This document shows positions 18,263 through 26,700 of a DNA stretch of 44,317 nt, piece after piece (positions within the stretch are counted from its first letter, which is position 1; the number at the start of each line of letters is the position of its first letter). Origin of the DNA: CAVWUA01 sp963758025. GTDB taxonomy: Bacteria; Planctomycetota; Planctomycetia; Isosphaerales; Isosphaeraceae. Under the pieces are notes generated by a model. It did no database searches. It had not been told where the DNA came from and saw only the letters and a program-made list of their open reading frames with translations. The DNA is taken from assembly GCA_963758025.1 (NCBI GenBank), contig CAVWUA010000010.1:1-44317 (forward strand), given 5' to 3'. The position numbers were made by a program, and so were the translations under genes.

Positions 18263-19083
18263 ATGGACGGATTCGTGCTCACGGCCTGCCAGCGCAAGGG
18301 GGGGTCGGGCGTTCGACGCTCCTCTTCAATCTGGCAGGTGCCCTGTCGCAGCGGGGCCTCCGGGTCTTGATGGTGGACCTGGACCCGCAGGCGAGTATCT
18401 CGCAGATTCACCTCGGCCCCGAGGTCGTGGATGTCCTGCCGACGGCCCGCTCCGTGGTCGCGCTGATGGATGAAAATTTTCTCGGCTCGCCGGCCGCGAT
18501 CATCCAGCAGACGGAGATTCCGAACATCGACCTGATCCCCGGCTCGAACGCGCTGTCGCGCTACAACGCCCCCGAGCCGGAGAAGACCGGGTGGTTGCAG
18601 GATTCCTTGAAGGATGCGCTGGACGAGGTCCGCGGTCAGTACGACGCGATCCTCTGCGACACGCCGCCGAGCCTGGAGACGCTCGCGTGGATTCCCGCCG
18701 TCGCGGCCGACGTCGCCCTGACACCGACGCCGGCCGAGGCCCTCGCCGTGCAGGAGCTGACCCACGCCGCGCGGTTCCTGGAGCGCGTCCGCTGGGCGAA
18801 GAACCCGCGTTTGACCTGGCTCGGCGTCGCCCTGACGATGTTCCAGCCGAAGCTGGCGATCCACTCCACCTATGAGCGCGTGCTCCGCGAGACGTACGGC
18901 GACCTCGTGCTCTCCAGCCCCGTGCCGTACAACGTCGCGTTCAAGGAATGCGTCGTCGCCCGCAAGCCGCTCGCGTACTGGAAGCCGAAGACCGCCGCCG
19001 CGAAGGCCATCGACGCGGTGGCCGGCGAGATCCTCGACCGGGTCCACCGCCTCCGCGGTCAGAAGACGGAGAACGCGGCATGA
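18263..19083 (+). CDS. parA: ParA-family partition ATPase (one frameshift in a G run)
   Basis: About 273 residues after correction. MDGFVLTACQRKGGVGRSTLLFNLA holds the deviant Walker A motif, MVDLDPQASIS the Walker A' region, and YDAILCDTPPSLETLAW the Walker B motif; the family is unmistakable. ParA ATPases bind DNA non-specifically and move ParB-parS complexes to segregate replicons. The G run at 18299-18305 has seven G; eight are needed to join the N-terminus to the rest, so the break is probably a sequencing error. The lysine normally before Ser/Thr in Walker A (GKS/T) is arginine here (GRST), while the signature lysine (KGG) is present. parB overlaps the stop codon by four bases (ATGA), so the two are translationally coupled. 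Confidence 0.9.
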
Positions 19084-19994
19084 GCAAGAAGGCCGACTCC
19101 CTCATGCAGAAGTTCGGCGGCACGATCTCGCAGACCGTCGGCCAACGCCCGATGGCCCCGGCCTCGGCCGAGCCGCCCCCGCCGGACAAGTTCGCCGGCG
19201 CGATCAAGAGCCGCGCGTTTGCCGAGATGCCGCTCACGGCGATCGACTGCGCTCCACAGCCCCGCACCGAGTTCGACGCCGAGGAGCTGCAACGGCTCGC
19301 CGAGAGCATCAAGCGGTTCGGCCAGCTCGCGCCGATCCGCGTGCGCAGGGATGAAGAGCAGGGACGCTGGATCGTCCTCGTCGGCGAGCGCCGGCTCCGC
19401 GCCTGCAAGCTCGCGGGCCTGGAACGGGTCCGCGTGGAGCTGGTCGAGCGGGAGATGACCGACGCCGACATCCTCGCCGAGCAGATCGTCGAGAATGCCG
19501 TCCGCGCCGACCTCCAGCCGGTCGAGCAGGCCCGGGCCTATCGCCGTCTCATGGAGATGAACGGCTGGAACGCCCAGGAGCTGGCCGAGACCCTCGGCGT
19601 CGAGCCGACCGGCGTGTACCGCGCCCTGGCCCTGCTCAAGCTTCCCGAGGAGGTCGCCGCCCGCGTCGATGCCGGCGAGATCAAGCCGACGGCCGGGTAC
19701 GAATTGAGCAAACTGCAAATTGCAGACGACCAGCGCGCGGTGGCCCGGAAGATCATCGAGGACGGGCTCGACCATCACGCCACGGTCGCCGAGGTCCAGC
19801 GCCGCCAGACCTCGCGCGCGGGCCGGAAGCCGAAGAAGAGCCGGGGCCCCATCCAGCAAAAGCACCGAGGTCCGCGCGGGGTGCGGATCGCGATCCAGGC
19901 CACCGCCAAGCACTCGACGGCCGACATCGCCGCCGACCTGCGTGCCATCGCCGATCAACTCGACGCCGAGACCTCCGCCCGCGACGCGGCGTGA
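19080..19994 (+). CDS. parB: ParB/RepB/Spo0J-family partition protein
   Basis: A 304-residue protein whose ATG overlaps the parA stop (ATGA). A basic N-terminus of about 50 residues is followed by the ParB/Srx domain: MPLTAIDCAPQPRTEFDAEELQRLAESIKRFGQLAPIRVR, the CTPase motif VLVGERRLRACKLAG, and IVENAVRADLQPVEQARAYRRLME. The central helix-turn-helix is AQELAETLGVEPTGVYRALALLKLPEEV. A Lys/Arg-rich linker and a C-terminal dimerisation-like helix complete it. By family it binds centromere sites and loads as a CTP-dependent clamp; here the likely sites are the upstream 17-bp palindromes. A near-copy of that palindrome lies inside this gene. Confidence 0.92.
   Translation: MSKKADSLMQKFGGTISQTVGQRPMAPASAEPPPPDKFAGAIKSRAFAEMPLTAIDCAPQPRTEFDAEELQRLAESIKRFGQLAPIRVRRDEEQGRWIVLVGERRLRACKLAGLERVRVELVEREMTDADILAEQIVENAVRADLQPVEQARAYRRLMEMNGWNAQELAETLGVEPTGVYRALALLKLPEEVAARVDAGEIKPTAGYELSKLQIADDQRAVARKIIEDGLDHHATVAEVQRRQTSRAGRKPKKSRGPIQQKHRGPRGVRIAIQATAKHSTADIAADLRAIADQLDAETSARDAA
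19711..19727. repeat. Intragenic near-copy of the parS-like palindrome in parB
   Basis: Fifteen of 17 bases match the array repeat (A at the first two positions instead of GT, then CTGCAAATTGCAGAC). It encodes the SKLQIADD stretch of ParB, about 1.5 kb from the array. A 15-base match to such a specific palindrome is unlikely by chance next to the array. Confidence 0.6.
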
Positions 19995-20013
19995 GAGGGC
20001 AGGGCAGGGCACC

Positions 20014-20044
20014 CCGCCCCGGAGGGATCGACCCTTCGGGGCGG
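20014..20044. terminator. Bidirectional hairpin between parB and the sigma-WD40 gene
   Basis: Thirteen-base arms CCGCCCCGGAGGG and CCCTTCGGGGCGG with one G-T pair and a 5-base loop, in the 67-base gap between convergent genes. Confidence 0.65.
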
Positions 20045-20061
20045 TTGTCGTTGGTGGCGCG

Positions 20062-22979
20062 CTACCGGTTCAGGTCCCAGATCAGCACCGTGGTATCGCG
20101 TAGTCCGGCGGCCAGCAACTTGCCATCGGGCGCGAAGGCGAGACAATCCGTGTAGCAGCCGTGCCCTTCAATCTGGCGGACCAGCTCGCCGCTGGATACG
20201 TCCCAGATCCGGATCATCGGTTCGTCGAGCCAGCCCATGCCCACGGCGAACTGGCGGCCGTCGGCGGAAAAGGCGACGGCGTTGGGATGCGTCGGCTGGT
20301 CGGGGAACTCGCGGCGGAGGGTGCCGGCCGCCACGTCCCAGAGGCGGATTGATTTGTCCCAGCCGATCGAGACGAGCGTGGCCCCATCCGGGGAACTGGC
20401 CAGGTGCATGACCGGCACCGGGCCCCGGGAAGGGGTGAGCGTGCGTCGCTCCCGACCGCTCGTCGTGTCGATCAGATGGATCGTCCCCTCGGCCGCCACG
20501 GCGAGCGTTTCCCCGGCCGGCAAGAACAGCGCGTCATCCACCGGAGGGGTCCGGTACGACCCTTCGGGGAGGTCGGGCATCTTCAGGGCGCCGAGGGCGA
20601 CTGGCCAGGAAGGTCCGGCCGGTTCGCCGCGGAGCGCATCCCAGCGACGGATTGAGAACTGCTTTTCTTTATCATGCGTGAACGTGGTGAGCGTCCGGCC
20701 GTCGGGAGCGAAGGCGAGCGCCGAGCCACGCGCCGCCGGCGTCGATTCGCTGCCGTTCCGCGCCGTTTTGTGGGTCGCAGAGCCGGATGGTTGCCCGCAG
20801 GTCTTCGCCGTAGAGCATTCCGCCGACAGCCAGGGTCTGCCCATCGGGCGCGTAGGCGATCCGGCTCGTGACCTGGCCGGGCCATCGCAGGACGTGCCGT
20901 TGCTCGGAGGTGGCCACGTCCCAGACGCGGACCGTCTTGTCCAGCCCGGCCGAGGCCAGGGTTTTCCCGTCCGGCGCGAAGGCGACCTGAACGACTTCCG
21001 CCCGGTGCACCTTCTCGGGTCGCACCGCGCCGCTGTTGAGGTTGAGCAGGTGGACCGCCGCGTCGGAGGAGGACCCGACGGCGGCCGTCGTCCCATCCGG
21101 CGTCAAGGCCAGGCAACCCCCCATGCCCCAGTCGTCGTAGCGGCGAAGTTCCCGGCCCGTCGCCGTGTCCCATTCGATGATGAACTCGTAATGTTGAGTG
21201 ATGATCTTGGTTCCGTCCGTCGTGAGGTCGGCGGCGAAGCAACCGCTCCGGACGCGATCAATCAAGTTGATCGTGACGGGATCCTGATCCGGGTCGAGCT
21301 TTCCGATGACGATCATCCAGGTGCTCACGACCGCCACGGTCTGGCCGTCGGCCGCGAACGCGACGGAGAGAATCGCATTTCCCGCCGTCGCGTCCACATC
21401 GGCCCCCCACGTCCGCAGTTCCTTGCCGGTGGCCAGGTCCCAGAGCCGGGCCTTGCCGTCTCCGTCACCGGAAAGGAGAGATGTGCCATCGGGGGAGAAT
21501 GCCAGCGCCCGGACGCCCCCCGGGATGTTGGGGATCGTCCCACGTGCCGCGCCGTTGGCCGCATCCCGCAGGTGGATTGTTCCTTCAGCGCCTCCGGTCG
21601 CCAGCGTCTTGCCATCAGGCGAGAAGGCCAGGGCCCAGGTTCCCCCGGGAAGATCCTCAATGGTCCAGACTGGCTCGCCCGTCGCGGTCTCGCGGAGCAT
21701 GATCGTGCCGTTGATGGTCCCGGCATCCGCGTTTGAGGGCTCCGGGCCGCTGGCGGCGGCCAGGGTCTGACCGTCGGGGGAATAGCGGAGCGCCCGGACT
21801 CCCACGAGAGAGAACGACGCGGCTTGCGCCCCGGTCTTCACATCCCAGATCCGGACGAGCCGGTCCCCGCCCGCCGAGGCCAGCCGCGTGCCGTCCGGCG
21901 AGAAGGCGACGCGGGTAACTCCCTCGTCCTTGTGCCGGAACCGCACCGTTCCCAGGCGGGCGACCGCCCCGACCGGCAAGGGGTCGCCCTGGAGATCGGT
22001 CGGCGTGGCGGGTGGCTCCTCCACCGGCGGGGGATCGGTTTGCCTGGCCTGCTGGGCTTGGGGGCCCTCCGGTGCCTCCGAGGGATCGGCGAACACCGTC
22101 CGCAGCGCGACCAGCCCCAGTCCCGCCGCGAGGCTCAGCGCCAGCGCGGCCGCCGTTGTTCGTTTCAACGTATCCAGAAACATGGCTCGTAAAACCTCCC
22201 GTGCCAGCTCGGCCACCGAGGCCGAGGCGGTCGCCGCCCGGCCCGTGTTGAGCATCGCGTTCTGTACCGTCCGTTCGATCAACGAGGGTGAAACCGCCGC
22301 GCGGGCGTCCGACCCCGCGGCCGCAATCGCAACCCCGGCCGGGACGCTCAGGCCGCGACGGGTCAGCCGGCGCCGGAGGAGATCGCGTGCCCGACGGAGC
22401 CGGACGCTGACCGTCCCGACCGGACATCGCAGCCGCCTGGCCGCCTCGGCGTGCGTCTGCCCGTTGAGGTCGCAGAGCACGACCGGAATGCGGTACGTTT
22501 CGGGAAGCCGACCAATCTCCTCGTGCAGGACCTCGATCTCCTCGCGCAGCTCGACAACCCGCAACGGCCGGTCCGCGTCGCCGATGGGTTCCCCCCGCGA
22601 CATCGCTACCTCCTGTCCCGCGCCGGTGTTTCGCGTTTCGTGCCCGGGCCTTCCGCGCCGTGCGGAGCGCGACCCCGTACAGCCAGTGGTCGAGCAGGTC
22701 GGGGTTGCGGATTGCGCGGGCCTTGCGGGTCAGGACCAGAAAGACCGCCTGAAACGCATCCTCGGCGTCGTGCGGGTTGTTGAGCAGACCATGGCAGACG
22801 CGCAGGACCGTCGGCCCATGTCGCTCGACCAGAATGGCAAACGCCGCCTCCGCCTCCCCCGGATCGCGGCGCGACGCGAACCGCGCGAGCAGGTCGGCAT
22901 CCGTCAACCCGGCCGCTGCCCCGACGCCAAAGAGCGTCCGGATGGACGAAAACACGCCGCCCGTCTGTCCCCTCGTCAT
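20062..22979 (-). CDS. ECF sigma factor fused through a membrane helix to WD40 repeats (two frameshifts)
   Basis: About 972 residues after correction. ATG 22979 has GAGG upstream. Residues 1-185 are an ECF sigma factor: region 2 is LTDADLLARFASRRDPGEAEAAFAILVERHGPTVLRVCHG and AEDAFQAVFLVLTRKA, region 4 is LPETYRIPVVLCDLNGQTHAEAARRLRCPVGTVSVRLRRARDLLRRRL. A TM helix follows (TAAALALSLAAGLGLVALRTVF). About thirteen WD40-like blades come after it (for example VAFSPDGTRLASAGGDRLVRIWD and LAFAPDGKLLAAGLRDTTVLIWD), enough for two propellers. Planctomycetes are known for ECF factors with C-terminal WD40 domains. The layout implies a cytoplasmic sigma part tethered to an external sensor. Frame breaks lie near 22617 (one extra C) and 20725 (one base). 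Confidence 0.88.
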
Positions 22980-23158
22980 GGCAAAGGCCCTCGACTTCCG
23001 ATCCACGCCTCGCTCTATACTGCCGGGCCGGAGCCGTTCGCTGACAACGATTTTGGAAAATCGAGACGAATCGGAGGAACGAGACTTCGGGCTACAAATA
23101 TCCATCGATAACGAGTGGTGCCCATCCGCGACAGTCGAGGATGAGATTGAGGCTTTAA

Positions 23159-23186
23159 TTGGCAATTCGCCTTTATGTGATATGCT
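23159..23186 (+). promoter_or_regulatory. Putative sigma70-type promoter of the beta-helix protein gene
   Basis: TTGGCA (23159-23164), 16-base spacer, TATGCT (23181-23186), 112 bases before the ATG. It lies in an AT-rich patch of the 318-base gap 22980-23297 separating the divergent sigma-WD40 and beta-helix genes; nothing else stands out in that gap. Confidence 0.4.
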
Positions 23187-23297
23187 CGCCTGGGAGAGAT
23201 TCTTTGTGAAGATTTTCCGGTTGGCAAAATCAGGCAATTCAAGGCGTTCGTCTCGAGATATCCCGAATCGCGAAGTTTTTAACACGAAGGATCATCG

Positions 23298-26200
23298 ATG
23301 AGAGGACTCCGGCACGCGGTTCCGAACCCTTCCACGCATTCGAACACATTTTCTCGTTCCCGGCGTCGATCCGCTGGCCGTTCGACAGTATGTGAGGTTG
23401 AGGCCTTAGAAAATCGGCAGCTCCTATCGACGTTCACGGTCACGAACCTCAAGCCCTGGGGACCGGGTTCCCTTCGTGAGGCGATCGTTCAATCCAACCA
23501 AAGCGTGGGGGCCGACACGATCGAATTCGGCGTCGCTGGTACGATCCGCGTCGCCCGGGCTCCTCTGCCCGCGATCACCGATCCGGTGACGATCGACGGG
23601 GCCTCGGCCCCCTCGTTCGCGGGCTCCCCCCTCGTGACCGTGGATTTTCGAGGGACCCGGGGGTTCCGGTTTGATCCCGGGAGCGACGGATCGACGCTCC
23701 GGGCGCTTTCGGTGGTGCGGGCCGGGAACGCCGGAGTCACGCTCGCTGCCTCGCGCATCACGTTGGAAGGTAATTACATCGGGCTTCGTGCCGACGGAAC
23801 GACCGTTGCCGGCAACCATGGCGACGGCATCCAGATCCTTGCCTCCTCACATGATAACTTGGTCGGACATCGCGATCCTGTGTCGAGCATCAGCTACGCC
23901 AACGCGGATGCCGTGAGCATCCAGCCGGTCACCGCCTGGCAAGGCATTCGCGATGCCGACACGCCCGGCCAGTACCTCATCACCGGAACATCGAACAGCA
24001 ACGGGTTGCTGTACGTCGGGCCGATCTCGGCGCAGGGCGGCACGAGCTATACGGTCAACTATCCGAATGCCACCTCCACGAGTGTCTATGGCCCCGATAA
24101 TCTCCCCGGGGACAACCTCCGGTTGGTCGGCAGTTACCGGAACGGTGACGGTCATCGTCCACGGTTTCCTGTTCCAGGGCACGACCGCCGAACTCGCGCA
24201 GAGCGCCGCGTACCGGACGATCGATTACCCGGGCGCGCAGTTCAATTATGTCCACAGCACGATGGGCGGCCTCGCGGTCGGCAACGCCGACGGGCCGGAG
24301 GGGAACCTGCCCATCGGCACGGGGCACGCGTTCCTCTACGACATCGCCAGAAACGCGTTCGTGACGGACATCGTCTATCCCGGCTCGACGAGCACCACCG
24401 CCTACGGCATCTGGCACAACGGCGGCACGAGCTACACGATCACGGGAGGGTATAGCAACCTGCTCGGCTCCGGCGGGACGGTCGGCAAAGGTTACCTCGT
24501 GGACTACGACTCCGCGACCGGGCAATTCACCCACTGGACGACGTTCGACTACCCGAACGGATTGATCGGACAGGACTATATCACCCACTTCGAGGGCATC
24601 AGCGGCGATCAAAAGGGGGAATACACCCTCAGTGCCGACTCGGTCCAGCGCGGGTCGGCCAACCTCGTGCAGGGCTCGTGGGTGACCGTGCGGCGAAACC
24701 CCGACGGGACGTTCGGCGACGGTGTCTGGGTCGATTTGAATTATCCCGGGACCCAGGCCCCGGTCAGCTCCAATTCGGTGGCCGGCAACCAGGTGGTCGG
24801 GATCGTCGCCAGCGACTCGGGAGCCTTCTCGTACCAGGCGACCGTCAATATCGGGTTCCAGCTCTCGAACGTGATCAGCGGCAACGGCGGCAACGGCATC
24901 GGGATCTACGGGGCCAATGATAATCAGATCGCCATGAATCACATCGGCACCGATGCCAGTGGGACACTCCCGCGCGGGAACGCGAAGAACGGTGTGTTTG
25001 TCACGGCCGGCGCGGCCCGGAATGAAATCGGCGGCCAGGCGACCGGCGGGAACGATCCCACGGCGGGCGTCTTCGTCCGTCCGCCCCAGGGCAACCTGAT
25101 CTCGGGCAACCGGGCCAACGGCGTGCTCATCAGCCAAGGTGCCACCCAGACGCTGCTCAGCGGAAACTTCGTCGGAACCTCCGCCTCGGGAAACTCCGCT
25201 TTGGGGAACCGGCTCAACGGCGTGGCCATCGTCGGCGCGGACGGCAACCAGTTGATCGGGTGTACTTTTCAACAGAGTCCGTTCGTCTTCTATAACGTGA
25301 TCAGCGGCAACGGCCACAACGGCTTGCAGATCACGAACGCGAACAATACGACGGTCCACGCGAACTTCCTGGGTGCCGGGGCCAACAATGCCACGGTCGT
25401 GGCGAACGGCGGAGACGGGTTGCTGGTGTCGGGTTCGTCGAAGAACACGCAGGTCGGCGGCGTGATCCCGCTCGGGAACGTGATCTCCGGGAACGACCGC
25501 AACGGCATCGAGGTGCGCGACACGGCGAGCGGGTTCATCTCATTCAATACCTTCGCCGGGATCTTCGCCTTCGCCGGCGCGGCGCCGAATCGAAACGACG
25601 GGATCTTGATCACGTCGAGCGGCGGAAATAACCTGATCCGCACGTGCATCGTCTCGGGCAACCTCGGGAACGGGATCGAGCTGGGCGGCCACGCCACCGG
25701 CGTCCAGGTGACCCAGACCGCCGTTGGCACGAACACCGCGATCCAGAAGGCCATCCCGAACGGTGGCAGCGGCATCCGGATCACCGGCAATGCCCACGGC
25801 AACGCCATCGGCGGGTTCCAGCCCTCGGTCGAGCCGCAGGTGACCATCTCGTCCAATCGCGGGTACGGCATCGAGATCGTCGGCAACGCCCACGACAATC
25901 ATGTGTTTCACACCGACATCGGCACGAATGCCGAGGGCCGCGGCGACCTGGGCAACACGCTCGGCGGCATTCTCCTCGGTCCCGGCACGCGATCCAACAC
26001 CATCGGCGGTCCGGCGGCCCCTTTGCAGAACAAGATCCTCAACAACCTGGGCAATGGCGTGAGCATCCTCTCATCCCGTCGCGCCGCGGTCCTGGGCAAT
26101 GAGATCGCCGCCAACCAGGGGTACGGCCTGTTTGCCCAGGGCGTGTGCGTCGGTTCCGTCGTGAAAGGGAACGTGATCGATTCCAACGTCTCGGGGAACG

Positions 26201-26307
26201 TCAACCTGACGAACGCCCGCGGCATTGTGTACATCCCCTCGGGCGAAAGCTCCACAGGTGGGGCAACGGGAAGAACCGGCCGACGCTGGGGCACGTTCTT
26301 GAGGTAG
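23298..26307 (+). CDS. Surface/secreted right-handed beta-helix protein with inserted HAF-type region (one frameshift)
   Basis: About 1002 residues after correction. The N-terminus has a basic stretch and the planctomycete motif VEALENRQLLS at about 35-45, seen at the start of many exported giant proteins of this phylum. Then FTVTNLKPWGPGSLREAI opens a parallel beta-helix of the CSLREAI type. After HDNLVG the helix is interrupted by about 300 residues with HAF-like repeats (HGFLFQGTT, HAFLYDIARNAFVTDIVYPGS, YGIWHNGG). From NVISGNGGNGIGIYG onward right-handed helix coils resume to the end. The frame breaks near 24141 by one extra base. ATG 23298 has GAAGG upstream. Probable role is surface attachment or polysaccharide contact; no catalytic residues are evident. 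Confidence 0.82.
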
Positions 26308-26318
26308 CCTGCCTCGAT

Positions 26319-26436
26319 TACTGACCGCCGCATGGCCAATGACTCATTCCAGATTTCAGAAGTTCCTTGCCTCTTTTGAGGATCTGGATTCTGAAATATG
26401 CCGTTTGCCTTGCTGAACTCGATAAGAATGTACGAG
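26319..26436. repeat. Gapped palindromic element, copy 1
   Basis: About 118 bases starting 11 bases after the beta-helix stop codon. It aligns over its full length, at roughly three quarters identity by eye, with the segment 37094-37208: shared blocks are TACTGAC, GCCGCAT, CATTCCAGAT, CTTGCCTCTTT and TTTG..TGCTG. The arms are imperfectly self-complementary, so this copy is more decayed than copy 2. No coding function or terminal duplication was seen. Confidence 0.65.
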
Positions 26437-26468
26437 ACGGATCGTCGGATGGTCGTCTCGTACATTCT
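26425..26468. terminator. Bidirectional hairpin between the beta-helix gene and the feo operon
   Basis: Perfect 15-base arms AGAATGTACGAGACG (26425-26439) and its complement (26454-26468) with a 14-base loop, between convergent genes. The left arm overlaps the end of the palindromic element. Confidence 0.75.
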
Positions 26469-26469
26469 C

Positions 26470-26682
26470 TCAGCCGCGAGGGCGCGAGGGGCGATCGAGG
26501 GGACCGATCGAGACGACCTGATCCGGGCCGTTGGTGCCTTTTGAGGGACAACCGCCGCAGGCGCTGGTGCCGCAGCCTCGGGAGGAGGGGCGAGCAGCCC
26601 ATTGCCAGAGGCTCCGGGCGAGATAGGCGACGGCGGCGAGAACCACGATTCCGGCCGCGATGTCCTGCCAGGTCCCGGTCAT
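26470..26682 (-). CDS. FeoB-associated Cys-rich membrane protein
   Basis: A 70-residue protein. One N-terminal TM helix (IAAGIVVLAAVAYLARSLW) is followed by a short Cys cluster (GCGTSACGGCPSK). Size, topology, Cys spacing and position right after feoB match the small FeoB-associated Cys-rich family, which occupies the place of FeoC in many phyla. Role in ferrous iron uptake is inferred from context; the cysteines may hold iron or a cluster. It starts 18 bases downstream of the feoB stop. Confidence 0.82.
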   Translation of the reverse strand: MTGTWQDIAAGIVVLAAVAYLARSLWQWAARPSSRGCGTSACGGCPSKGTNGPDQVVSIGPLDRPSRPRG

Positions 26683-26700
26683 GGAAAAACCTCCCTCCCG

